A DNA stretch of 64,000 bases, taken from contig NZ_JALBGD010000002.1 of assembly GCF_023507705.1 (NCBI RefSeq), positions 124,001 to 188,000 on the forward strand, in the 5' to 3' direction. Shown in pieces: positions 36,988 to 46,042 of the stretch (within the stretch, counting starts at the first letter, position 1; the number at the start of each line of letters is the position of its first letter). The notes beneath the pieces are model-generated. The model did no database searches. It was not told the origin of the DNA and worked only from the letters and a program-made list of their open reading frames with translations. The stretch comes from Stappia sp. WLB 29 (GTDB lineage: Bacteria; Pseudomonadota; Alphaproteobacteria; Rhizobiales; Stappiaceae). A program made the position numbers and the translations under genes.

Positions 36988-37782
36988 TCAGCTGCGGGCG
37001 TTCTTCAAAAGCGCGCGCAGCTGGGCCTGGACCTGCTCGTTGCCGGCGACGATCGAGCGGGTCTCGAACATCTTCTCGCCGCCGTCGATGTCGGTGACGT
37101 AGCCGCCGGCCTCGCGGACCAGCAGCAGGCCGGCCGCCATGTCCCAGGGCGACAGGCCGTGCTCCCAGAAGCCGTCGAAGCGGCCGGCGGCGGTCCAAGC
37201 AAGGTCGAGGGCGGCGGCGCCGCAGCGACGGATGCCGGCAACCTCGCCCATGACGTGGCGCAGTTCCTTCAGCGTGCGGGCGTGGTCGCCGACGCCGAGG
37301 AAGGGAATGCCGGTGGCGATGACGCAATCCGGCATCGACTTGCGAGCGGCAACGCGCAGGCGGCGGTCGTTGAGAAAGGCGCCGCGGCCGCGCTCGGCGG
37401 TGAACAGCTCGTCCATCGCCGGGTTGTAGATGACGCCGGCGACGATCACGCCTTCGCGCTCAAGCGCGATCGAGACGTTGAACATCGGGATGCCGTGCAG
37501 GAAGTTCGTGGTGCCGTCGAGCGGGTCGACGATCCAGCGGTGCTGCGGGTCCTCGCCCTCGATGGTGCCGGACTCTTCCATCAGGAAGCCGTAGCTCGGA
37601 CGTGCCTTCTGCAACTCCGCGCGCACGATCTTCTCGGCGGCGATGTCGGCGGCCGACACGAAGTCGCTCGGGCCCTTGCGCGAGACCTGCAGGTTCTCGA
37701 CCTCGCCGAAATCGCGAGCGAGGCTGCGACCGGCCTTCAGCGCGGCCTGGACCATGACATTCAGGATGGCGGAGCGGGACAT
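36988..37782 (-). CDS. suhB: Inositol monophosphatase family protein
   Basis: A 264-residue metal-dependent phosphatase of the inositol monophosphatase/SuhB family. The metal-binding residues are visible in MEESGTIEGEDPQHRWIVDPLDGTTNF and in the C-terminal SPWDMAAGLLLVREAGG. The nearby FLHGIPMFNVSIAL completes the family core. In other bacteria SuhB hydrolyses myo-inositol phosphates or acts in rRNA antitermination; specificity is not readable. It lies 102 bases downstream of efp on the same strand. Confidence 0.9.
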   Translation of the reverse strand: MSRSAILNVMVQAALKAGRSLARDFGEVENLQVSRKGPSDFVSAADIAAEKIVRAELQKARPSYGFLMEESGTIEGEDPQHRWIVDPLDGTTNFLHGIPMFNVSIALEREGVIVAGVIYNPAMDELFTAERGRGAFLNDRRLRVAARKSMPDCVIATGIPFLGVGDHARTLKELRHVMGEVAGIRRCGAAALDLAWTAAGRFDGFWEHGLSPWDMAAGLLLVREAGGYVTDIDGGEKMFETRSIVAGNEQVQAQLRALLKNARS

Positions 37783-37884
37783 GGCGGTTCCTGGAAAATT
37801 CCTGGCGGGTGGCTGCCGGACGGCGCGCCTTCACGGGAGACGAAAGGCCGACGGCGCAGTCGGGCCGCCGGCCAAAAGGCAAGA

Positions 37885-38448
37885 TCAGTCGGCGCGGCGG
37901 ACGTACTCGACCAGCTCGGTGTCGACGATGATCTTCTCGCCGGCGGTGATGAACGGCGGCACCATGACGCGCACGCCGTTTTCCAGCATGGCCGGCTTGT
38001 AGGACGAGGACTGGGTCTGGCCCTTCACCACGGCGTCGGCCTCGGTGATCTCGAGCGTCACGTACTGCGGCAGGGTGATGCCGATCGGACGCTCCTCGTG
38101 CATCTCGAGCGTGACCATCATGCCGTCCTGCAGGAAGGCGGCGCGCTCGCCGACGAAGTCGGCCTGCAGCTCGATCTGCTCGTAGGTCTCGGTGTTCATG
38201 AACACCAGCATGTCTTCCTGCGGATAGAGATACTGGAAGTCCTTCTGCTCGAGGCGCACGCGCTCGACCTTGTCGGCGGAGCGGAAGCGCTCGTTGAGCT
38301 TGCGGCCGTCGATGAGGTTCTTCATCTCGACCTGCGCGAAGGCGCCGCCCTTGCCGGGCTTCACGTGCTCGACCTTGACCACAGCCCAGAGCGTCTCCTG
38401 GTGCTGCAGCACGTTGCCCGGCTTGATCTCGTTTCCGTTGATCTTCAT
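37885..38448 (-). CDS. efp: Translation elongation factor P
   Basis: A 187-residue EF-P, which relieves ribosome stalling at polyproline stretches. The N-terminal [17 protein letters not shown] and the modification loop [16 protein letters not shown], with the lysine corresponding to E. coli K34, are present. The C-terminal domains [22 protein letters not shown] are typical. The start at 38448 gives the canonical N-terminus; 65 in-frame residues upstream are arginine-rich and not conserved. The proline-rich TolA and DUF882 tail in this window are plausible clients, though that is inference. Confidence 0.97.
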   Translation of the reverse strand: MKINGNEIKPGNVLQHQETLWAVVKVEHVKPGKGGAFAQVEMKNLIDGRKLNERFRSADKVERVRLEQKDFQYLYPQEDMLVFMNTETYEQIELQADFVGERAAFLQDGMMVTLEMHEERPIGITLPQYVTLEITEADAVVKGQTQSSSYKPAMLENGVRVMVPPFITAGEKIIVDTELVEYVRRAD

Positions 38449-38669
38449 GTGTCTCGTTCCGTCTCCAAAGGTCCTGCGGCGATACGCTCCGCGGGGGCCA
38501 TCCGTCGGCCCCAGCCGCAGGCGTGTCCGGCGCCGCCGAGGCCGCCGGGCCCGATCCGGACCTGGTTCCTGGAATAGGCGCCGTCGCGTCGGCCGGGCAC
38601 ATTGTCTGGTGCGCGGCCTGTCCACCACACTTCCGGTTGCCAATCAAGCAAAAAGGCGGTTTCGCCGGC

Positions 38670-39941
38670 TCAGGGCGTGTTGTCGGGGTTTTCCACCACC
38701 GTCGGGTCGGCGGCGGCGGCGTAGCGCTCGGCAAAGGCCATCGCCTTGGCCAGGGTTTCCGCGTCGATCGAGCCGAGCAGCCCGTCCATTTCCAGATCCG
38801 AAATGCCGAGGGCGCGGGCGGCCATGTGCCAGCCGGCCGCCTTTTCCAGATCGACCTCCCGGCCGCGGCCGAAGGCATAGGTCCGGGCAAGCCGGTTCAT
38901 CGCGACCGGATTGCCGGCGCTGGCGGCCCGCTCGAACCAGTCGGCCGCCTCCGCCTCGTCGGGGGCAACGCCCCGGCCGTTGAAGCGCAGGATGGCGTAA
39001 CGGACCTGGGCGCCGACATGGCCCTGGCGGGCGGCGCGGCCCATCCAGAAGGCGGCACGCGTCTCGCTGCGGATGTCGGCAGGGCCGTCGAGATAGAACT
39101 GGGCGAGCTGGAAGCGGGCATCGACATCGCCGAGATCGGCGGCCTTTTCCAGAAGCTCCAGCGCCCGGTCGGGATCGAGCGGGCGCCCCTCGCCGGTGCG
39201 GTAGAGGCCGGCGAGATTGTAGATGGCCTCCGGGATCTCGTCATTGGCCGCGAGCTCGAACATGTCGCCGGCCTTCACCTTGTCTTCCGGAACGCCGAGG
39301 CCGTTGAGCAGCATGAGACCGTAGCGCAGGGCCGCGCGCGTGTTCCCGCTAGAGGAGGCGAGCTGATACCAGCTCGCCGCACGCTCGGCATTCTGCGGCA
39401 GACCGCGGCCGGTCTCATAGAGCACGCCGAGGAGCGTCTGGGCAGCCGCATCGCCGGCTTCCGCACGCGGGGTGGCAAGCGAGAGGGCGGTCAGGTACCA
39501 GCCGCGCTGGAAGGCGCCATAGGCGTAGTCGCGGACCTCGCCCTCGACCTCCAGCGGCAGAGGCGGGGCGACGCTGGTCGGCGGAACGAGAAGGGGAATG
39601 TCCTGATCGCCGCCCGCCGGCTGCTGCGGCACGATGGACAGGCGCTCGGAAATCTCCGCGGCCGAGGGCATGAGGCCTGCGCCGGGAAGATCGGATGCAG
39701 GAGCTGCACCGGTGGCGGCCGGCGCTTGCGGAGAAGAGGCAGCCTCGGGCGGTGCCTCGGCAGCAGGGGCGGGAGCGGGAGCCGGCTCAGGTGTTGCCGC
39801 CGGCTGTTCGTCCGCCTTCGGTTCGGCAGGTGCGGTGCCGGTGCCGTCTTGCGCAAGGGCAGGATGTGCCGCAGCTCCAAGGAGCAGCAGCAGCGCCAGC
39901 GCGCCTGTCTGGAACCGGAACCGTCCGCCGCCTGCGGTCAT
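38670..39941 (-). CDS. Exported Sel1-repeat protein
   Basis: A 423-residue secreted protein. The N-terminal signal peptide (residues 1-30, hydrophobic ALALLLLLGAAAHPALA) is followed by a proline/alanine-rich linker to about residue 125. From about residue 145 a series of Sel1-like repeats (AAAQTLLGVLYETGRGLPQNAERA, then about five more) forms a TPR-like superhelix. Sel1 proteins of rhizobia such as ExoR regulate exopolysaccharide and motility, but the architecture here is longer and no specific orthology is claimed. Its start codon overlaps the stop of the thiE-like gene (ATGA), so the two are translationally coupled. Confidence 0.88.
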   Translation of the reverse strand: MTAGGGRFRFQTGALALLLLLGAAAHPALAQDGTGTAPAEPKADEQPAATPEPAPAPAPAAEAPPEAASSPQAPAATGAAPASDLPGAGLMPSAAEISERLSIVPQQPAGGDQDIPLLVPPTSVAPPLPLEVEGEVRDYAYGAFQRGWYLTALSLATPRAEAGDAAAQTLLGVLYETGRGLPQNAERAASWYQLASSSGNTRAALRYGLMLLNGLGVPEDKVKAGDMFELAANDEIPEAIYNLAGLYRTGEGRPLDPDRALELLEKAADLGDVDARFQLAQFYLDGPADIRSETRAAFWMGRAARQGHVGAQVRYAILRFNGRGVAPDEAEAADWFERAASAGNPVAMNRLARTYAFGRGREVDLEKAAGWHMAARALGISDLEMDGLLGSIDAETLAKAMAFAERYAAAADPTVVENPDNTP

Positions 39942-40582
39942 CCGCTCTCGGCCTCCGTCAGCTCAAAGCGCGACAGAACCTCGTTGGCGGCACGAACGGC
40001 TGCTTCCGGACCCTCGGGGTGATTCCACACCGCGCCGCGCAGGGCGACGAAGTCGGCACCGGTCGCGGCGCAGACCTCGACGCCGGCGAAATCGCTGCCG
40101 CACAGGGCGACGCAGGGCGTTTCGAACATCTCCGCCCACCAGGATGCGAGTTGCAGCGTCTTGGCATGCGGCTCCACGTCTTCCTCGCGCTCCAGCAGGC
40201 CGAACAAGACGTAGTCGACGCCGGCTTCGGCCACCGTCATGGCGTCGTGACGGGTGCGGATGCCGCCCGCACCGACGATGCCCCTGGGCTGAAAATTCTC
40301 CAGCGCGCGCTTCAGGTCATCGCTGGACGTGTCGACATGGATGCCGTCAGCGCGGCTGCGGCCGGCGGCACGCGAATCGTTCTGCACAAGCACCGCGGTG
40401 CCCGCCGCCTGGGCGATCGGCACGATTGTCTCGGCGATCTTCTGGAAACCGGTCTCGCCCCAGCCGCCGTCGGTGATCAGCAAGCACGCCACATCGCCGC
40501 CGGCAAGGGCGGAGGCGAGGTCCTTGCAGAACCCGTCGAGCTCGAAACTGGCGGGCGTAATCAGGTAGAGGCGCGGGTGCAC
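39938..40582 (-). CDS. thiE: Thiamine-phosphate synthase family protein
   Basis: A 214-residue TIM-barrel protein of the ThiE/TMP-TENI family. Expected features are PRLYLITPASFEL at the first strand, VLVQNDSRAAGRSRADGIHVD (the pyrophosphate-binding region) and GIVGAGGIRTRHDAMTVAEAGVDYVLFG. Typical ThiE has ND.ADVA..A.GVHLGQ.D; here the corresponding loop reads NDSRAAGRSRADGIHVDTSS, so it may be a divergent or repurposed paralogue. No other thiamine genes and no TPP riboswitch are nearby. A GTG start at 40582 behind GGAAGGA is preferred over an ATG at 40645. It is coupled to the Sel1 gene. Confidence 0.75.
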   Translation of the reverse strand: MHPRLYLITPASFELDGFCKDLASALAGGDVACLLITDGGWGETGFQKIAETIVPIAQAAGTAVLVQNDSRAAGRSRADGIHVDTSSDDLKRALENFQPRGIVGAGGIRTRHDAMTVAEAGVDYVLFGLLEREEDVEPHAKTLQLASWWAEMFETPCVALCGSDFAGVEVCAATGADFVALRGAVWNHPEGPEAAVRAANEVLSRFELTEAESG

Positions 40583-40648
40583 GGCGCATCCTTCCGCTTC
40601 GTGGGCCGGGCAATCGGAACCCGTCCCGGAATGAGGGGCGATCACGGC

Positions 40649-40673
40649 AAAAGAGGGGCGAAACCGCCCCTCT
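40649..40673 (-). terminator. Minus-strand terminator after the fructose-bisphosphate aldolase gene
   Basis: A 9-bp perfect stem (40652-40660 with 40665-40673) with a 4-base AAAC loop, followed on the minus strand by four T residues. It separates the fba transcript from thiE. Confidence 0.75.
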
Positions 40674-40704
40674 CGTCAAGCTTGCCGGTCGGATCGGTGT
40701 CCGG

Positions 40705-41736
40705 TCAGGCGGTCTCGAGCGACTTTGCCCACTCGCCCTTGGCGGCGAGGCCGTTCATGCGGGCGCGGTGCAGGAACGCGGCCTGGCCGGCCGGAACGTT
40801 CCCGGACTTGCCGCCCCAGGCCTTGAGCGCAGCCTGCTGCAGTGCGCGGCCGTAGGAGAAGGTCAGCTTCCACGGAAGCGGGCCGGCCGCGTTCATCAGG
40901 TGCAGGTGCTCGGTCGCCAGCTCGTCCGACTGGCCGCCGGACAGGAAGGCGATGCCCGGCACGGCCGCCGGCACGGTGGCCTTCAGGCAGCGCAGGGTCA
41001 GCTCGGCCACTTCCTCGGGCGAAGCCTGGATCGGGGCGTTCTTGCCCGGGACGATCATGTTCGGCTTGAGGATGATGCCCTCGAGCAGGATGTCCATCTG
41101 GAACAGCTCGGAGAACACCGTGTTCAGCGTCCACTCCGTGACCTCGTAGCAGGTCTCGATGTCGTGGGCAGCGGAAGGGCCGTCCATCAGCACTTCCGGC
41201 TCGACGATCGGCACGATGCCGGCTTCCTGGCACAGGGCCGCATAGCGGGCCAGCGCATGGGCGTTCGCCTGGATGCAGGTGCTGGACGGCAGACCGTCTT
41301 CCTCGTTGATGTCGATGACCGCACGCCACTTGGCGAAGCGGGCGCCCAGTTCGTAATATTCGGCAAGGCGCTCGCGCAGGCCGTCGAGGCCTTCGGTGAC
41401 GGTCTCGCCCGGGAAGCCGGCCAGCGGCTTGGCGCCCTTGTCGACCTTGATGCCCGGCACGGCGCCGGACTTGCGGATCATCTCGACGAACGGGGTGCCG
41501 TCGGCCGCCTTCTGGCGCAGCGTCTCGTCGAACAGGATGACGCCGGAGATGTAGTCGTTCATCGCCTCGGTGCTGGAGAACAGCATCTCGCGATAGGCGC
41601 GACGGTTGTCTTCGGTGTTCTCCGTGCCGATCTGGTCGAAGCGCTTCTTGATCGTACCGGTGCTTTCGTCGGCGGCAAGGATGCCCTGACCGGCGGCCAC
41701 CATGGCCTGTGCGATATCCTCGAGACGTTCACTCAT
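40705..41736 (-). CDS. fba: Class I fructose-bisphosphate aldolase
   Basis: A 343-residue Schiff-base (class I) aldolase of the plant/animal-like family, cleaving fructose 1,6-bisphosphate to triose phosphates and running in reverse in gluconeogenesis. The N-terminal GQGILAADESTGTIKKRF, the glutamate region IVPIVEPEVLMDG, and the Schiff-base lysine in EGIILKPNMIVPG are all present. The glycine-rich FLSGGQSDE phosphate loop follows. The start at 41736 gives MSERLEDIAQ. It is the third of the gap-pgk-fba set on the minus strand, 109 bases from pgk. Confidence 0.95.
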   Translation of the reverse strand: MSERLEDIAQAMVAAGQGILAADESTGTIKKRFDQIGTENTEDNRRAYREMLFSSTEAMNDYISGVILFDETLRQKAADGTPFVEMIRKSGAVPGIKVDKGAKPLAGFPGETVTEGLDGLRERLAEYYELGARFAKWRAVIDINEEDGLPSSTCIQANAHALARYAALCQEAGIVPIVEPEVLMDGPSAAHDIETCYEVTEWTLNTVFSELFQMDILLEGIILKPNMIVPGKNAPIQASPEEVAELTLRCLKATVPAAVPGIAFLSGGQSDELATEHLHLMNAAGPLPWKLTFSYGRALQQAALKAWGGKSGNVPAGQAAFLHRARMNGLAAKGEWAKSLETA

Positions 41737-41798
41737 CCGATGAGACCCTCTTCTTGCTTGCAAGCATCGCCGCATTGCGTTGGCGGCTTTCTACCAAA

Positions 41799-41826
41799 AG
41801 CGCCGCGCTTTTGAAGGCGCGGCGCA
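41799..41826 (-). terminator. Intercistronic hairpin between pgk and fba
   Basis: A 9-bp stem (41800-41808 with 41817-41825), with four A residues outside it on the plus strand giving a TTTT tail on the minus strand. It could end or attenuate pgk transcripts before fba, or be a processing site that sets relative expression. Confidence 0.6.
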
Positions 41827-41845
41827 AGCTGTTTCGCCGAAAGGC

Positions 41846-43039
41846 TTAATTCTCGAGCGCGTCGACGCCCGGCAGGGCCTTGCCCTCGAGCCATTCCAGA
41901 AACGCACCGCCGGCGGTCGAGACATAGGAGAAGTCGTCGGCTACGCCGGCATGGTTGAGCGCGGCGACCGTGTCGCCGCCGCCGGCCACCGTCGTCAGAG
42001 CGCCGGCGCGGGTGCGCTCGGCGGCGTGGCGCGCCGCAGCCACCGTGGCCGTGTCGAAAGGCTCGATCTCGAAGGCACCGAGCGGGCCGTTCCAAACCAG
42101 GGTGGCGGCCGCGTCGATCTTTGCCGCGACGTTGGCGATCGAGGCCGCGCCGACATCCAGGATCATCGCATCCGCCGGCACGGCATCGACCGCAACGGTC
42201 TCGCTGGCTGCTCCCGCCTTGAACTCGCGCGCGACGACGGCGTCGACCGGCAGGACGATCTCGCAGCCGGCAGCGGCGGCCGCATCCATGATGCGCCGTG
42301 CGGTGTCGGCCAGATCGTGCTCGCACAGCGACTTGCCGACCGCCTTGCCTTGTGCGGCGAGGAAGGTGTTGGCCATGCCGCCGCCGATCACCAGCATGTC
42401 GACCTTCTTCACGAGGTTCTCGAGCAAGTCGATCTTGGAGGAGACCTTGGCGCCGCCGACCACGGCAAGCACCGGGCGAACGGGCGTGGTGAGGGCAGAG
42501 GCGAGGGCTTCCAGTTCCGCCTGCATGGTGCGGCCGGCATAGGCGGGCAGGCGGCGGGCCAGCCCTTCGGTAGAGGCATGGGCGCGGTGGGCGGCGGAGA
42601 AGGCGTCGTTGACATAGATGTCGCCGAGCGCGGCCAGCGCGTCGGCAAAGGCGCCGTCGTTCTTCTCCTCGCCCGCGTGGAAACGGGTGTTCTCAAGCAG
42701 CGCCACGTCGCCGTCCTTCAACCCGTCGACGAGCGAGGCGGCAAGCTCGCCGATGCAGTCGGCGGCGAAGGCGACGGGCTGGCCGAGACGCTCGGTCAGG
42801 GCGGCGGCGACCGGCGCCAGGCTCATCTCCGGCATCACGGCACCCTTGGGGCGGCCGAAATGGGCGAGCAGCACCACCCGCGCGCCCTTGTCCGAGAGCT
42901 CGCGGATGGTCGGCAGCACCCGGTCGATGCGGGTCGTGTCGGTCACCCGGTTGCCGTCCATCGGCACGTTCAGGTCGACGCGCACCAGCGCGCGACGGCC
43001 GGACAGGTTGCCGAGATCGTCAAGGGTCTTGAAGGTCAT
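41846..43039 (-). CDS. pgk: Phosphoglycerate kinase
   Basis: A 397-residue PGK that transfers phosphate between 1,3-bisphosphoglycerate and ADP. Substrate residues are seen in [18 protein letters not shown] and [10 protein letters not shown], the hinge and nucleotide-binding region in [18 protein letters not shown], and the catalytic loop in [14 protein letters not shown]. The start at 43039 yields MTFKTLDDL, the usual alphaproteobacterial N-terminus. It lies 66 bases downstream of gap, with an intercistronic hairpin between. Confidence 0.97.
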   Translation of the reverse strand: MTFKTLDDLGNLSGRRALVRVDLNVPMDGNRVTDTTRIDRVLPTIRELSDKGARVVLLAHFGRPKGAVMPEMSLAPVAAALTERLGQPVAFAADCIGELAASLVDGLKDGDVALLENTRFHAGEEKNDGAFADALAALGDIYVNDAFSAAHRAHASTEGLARRLPAYAGRTMQAELEALASALTTPVRPVLAVVGGAKVSSKIDLLENLVKKVDMLVIGGGMANTFLAAQGKAVGKSLCEHDLADTARRIMDAAAAAGCEIVLPVDAVVAREFKAGAASETVAVDAVPADAMILDVGAASIANVAAKIDAAATLVWNGPLGAFEIEPFDTATVAAARHAAERTRAGALTTVAGGGDTVAALNHAGVADDFSYVSTAGGAFLEWLEGKALPGVDALEN

Positions 43040-43069
43040 GGATCGCTCGCCTGGATGTCTCATGTGAAA

Positions 43070-43094
43070 CGGCCGGCGCGAAGGGCGCCGGCCG
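43070..43094 (-). terminator. Intercistronic hairpin between gap and pgk
   Basis: A perfect 10-bp stem (43070-43079 with 43085-43094) and a 5-base loop, followed on the minus strand by TTT only. The short T-run makes it more likely an mRNA-stabilising or partial attenuation element than a full terminator. Confidence 0.5.
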
Positions 43095-43105
43095 CTGCTG
43101 CCAAC

Positions 43106-44113
<1,008 letters not shown>

Positions 44114-44306
44114 GCTTGTCTCTCCTGTGGCGGCGAACCGCATTCCTTGGGCGATTGATCTGGTCGAGCCGGCCTATCCAAGGGCGTGTGTCCGGCTCCT
44201 GTCGTCTTTGGAGCGCCGTTGTGCGGCACCCGATGGCTGGTTACCCAAGCCGCGTCACGGATGCAACGGGTTCGAGCAAGATATCTGGCCGATACGTCCG
44301 CATGGC

Positions 44307-45926
44307 TCAGGCCTTGTCACTCCCTGCCGCTCCCTGCATCCGGACCGCGCCGAGGGCCTTTTCGAGCACGGCTTCGGCCTTGCGCCGGGCGTCGGCGTCG
44401 AGTTTGGCGATGTCGAGATGGAGGACGAGGCCCTCGTCCTCCTCGCTGATGGTCTGCGGCGCGGCGGCTTCCACCTCGTGCAGGCCCTCGACGGCGTAAG
44501 GCACGATCTCACCCGGAATGCCCTTCAGCGTGATTGGTTCCAGCCGGCGTACCCGCACCCGGTCCTGCACATGTGCCCAGGTCTCGTAGGAGATGACGAT
44601 GCCGCCGGGCTGGGCGATGCCCTGCAGGCGGGCGGCGAGGTTCGCCTCCGCGCCGATGATCGTGTAGTCCATGCGGTCGGCGGAGCCGAAATTGCCGACA
44701 TTGCAGTAGCCGGTGTTGATGCCCATGCGGACCTCGAAGGGCTTCTCGATCCCGCGCCGGCGCCACCGGCCCTTCAGCTCCACCATGCGCTTTTGCATCG
44801 CGATGGCCATGTCGAGGCAGGCATTGGCGTCCTCGCGGGCGCCGCGTGTCTCGGGATCGCCGAAGAAGGCGAGGATCGCGTCGCCGATGAACTTGTCGAC
44901 GGTCGCGCCATGGGCCTGGGCGATGGCCGACATTTCCGTGAAATACTCGTTGAGCAGGCTGGTCAGCTCCTCGGGCTGCAGGTGCTCGGCCGTCTCGGTG
45001 AAGTCCTTGATGTCGGAGAAGAAGATCGTCAGCTTCTTGCGCTCGGTCGAGATCACCACGTCCTTCTCGCCCGAGAAGATCGACTTGTAGATCTGCGGCG
45101 AGAGGTATTTCGAGATCTTCATGGAGATGGAGGCAAGGAAGCCGTTCGCCTCCTCCAGCTCCGCGTTCATGCGGCGGAAGTCGTTGGCCTGGCGCCATTG
45201 CAGACCGGCAAAGGCGGCGCCGAAGGCGCCGGCCCCAGCGAAGTACATGAACAGGTACTTGAAGGAGAAGAGGTTCCTGGCGATCGGCTGATGGACGGTA
45301 ATCGCCTGGATGCCGCGCACATCGCCGACCTGCCAGTCGCGCTTGGGGCTCTCGGGATGGGTGTTGTGGCAGGAGACGCAGGCCTGGCCCATCACCACCG
45401 GGACGGCCATGCGGATCTGCCGTTCGAACAGCGACCCCGACAGGTCCGTCGCGACCGCATCCGGCGTCCGGCTCTGGCGGAAGCTTGCCAGCGCGGCGGT
45501 CTCGAAGGCGTCGAGCCTGTGCGGGGCCCGGTTGGCGAAGGCGAGGTCGGAGACGAAGCGATAATCGACATCGCCGCCGCCGCGGCCGGCGATCACGTCG
45601 CCCAGTTCCAGCGACAGGGTCGCCGGGATCGGGATCGCGCCGGGCACGTCCTCGTAATTGTGAACGGCGACGGAATCGCCGGTGTAACCCTGGACGCGGC
45701 CAACGACGTTGGAGCCGTAATAGGCGCGGATCTCCGACACCATCGCATTGAGGGTGCGCGCCTGCGTCGTCAGGCCGGCGTCGGAGAGGTTCCTGAGATC
45801 GAGCCAGACGGCGATCGGCAGCAGCACGAGTGCCAGGAGCACCGCGAGAGCGAGAATCCACGGACGCTCGGCGATGGAGCGCCAGAGGGCGTGAGTGGAA
45901 CGGCGCTTCCCGGAGCTGGGCGACAC
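44307..45926 (-). CDS. Class III adenylate/guanylate cyclase with periplasmic c-type haem sensor domain (DUF3365)
   Basis: A 539-residue sensor cyclase. The first transmembrane helix is residues ~24-42. The periplasmic domain (about 45-220) is of the DUF3365 type and contains a single c-type haem attachment motif, CVSCH at 183-187. A second helix (about 223-243) leads to a class III cyclase domain from about residue 290: both metal-binding aspartates are present (D305 in FFSDIKDF, D349 in DKFIGDAILAF). The substrate-determining pair is K in ERKKLT and D in MDYTIIG, favouring ATP. The transition-state asparagine and arginine appear in EANLAARLQG. Haem redox or gas binding could therefore control cAMP. 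It lies between gap and tkt on the same strand. The ATG at 45926 is the natural start. Confidence 0.88.
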   Translation of the reverse strand: MSPSSGKRRSTHALWRSIAERPWILALAVLLALVLLPIAVWLDLRNLSDAGLTTQARTLNAMVSEIRAYYGSNVVGRVQGYTGDSVAVHNYEDVPGAIPIPATLSLELGDVIAGRGGGDVDYRFVSDLAFANRAPHRLDAFETAALASFRQSRTPDAVATDLSGSLFERQIRMAVPVVMGQACVSCHNTHPESPKRDWQVGDVRGIQAITVHQPIARNLFSFKYLFMYFAGAGAFGAAFAGLQWRQANDFRRMNAELEEANGFLASISMKISKYLSPQIYKSIFSGEKDVVISTERKKLTIFFSDIKDFTETAEHLQPEELTSLLNEYFTEMSAIAQAHGATVDKFIGDAILAFFGDPETRGAREDANACLDMAIAMQKRMVELKGRWRRRGIEKPFEVRMGINTGYCNVGNFGSADRMDYTIIGAEANLAARLQGIAQPGGIVISYETWAHVQDRVRVRRLEPITLKGIPGEIVPYAVEGLHEVEAAAPQTISEEDEGLVLHLDIAKLDADARRKAEAVLEKALGAVRMQGAAGSDKA

Positions 45927-45989
45927 GACGACGATCTCCCGATGATCGACACCTCTTACAGCCGATCGCTGCGCAAGCGCAACGGACAG

Positions 45990-46019
45990 GACAGGGCGGC
46001 GCGGCTGCGCCGCCCTGTC
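45990..46019 (-). terminator. Hairpin downstream of tkt
   Basis: A perfect 13-bp stem (45990-46002 with 46007-46019) and 4-base GGCT loop, 24 bases past the tkt stop on the minus strand. No T-run follows on that strand, so termination efficiency is uncertain. Confidence 0.45.
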
Positions 46020-46042
46020 CGGATTTTACCGGAAACCGCCGC

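Noticed and set aside
40583-40704. Search for a TPP riboswitch before the thiE-like gene
   Set aside because: The gap is only 122 bases, contains the fba terminator, and shows no thi-box core.
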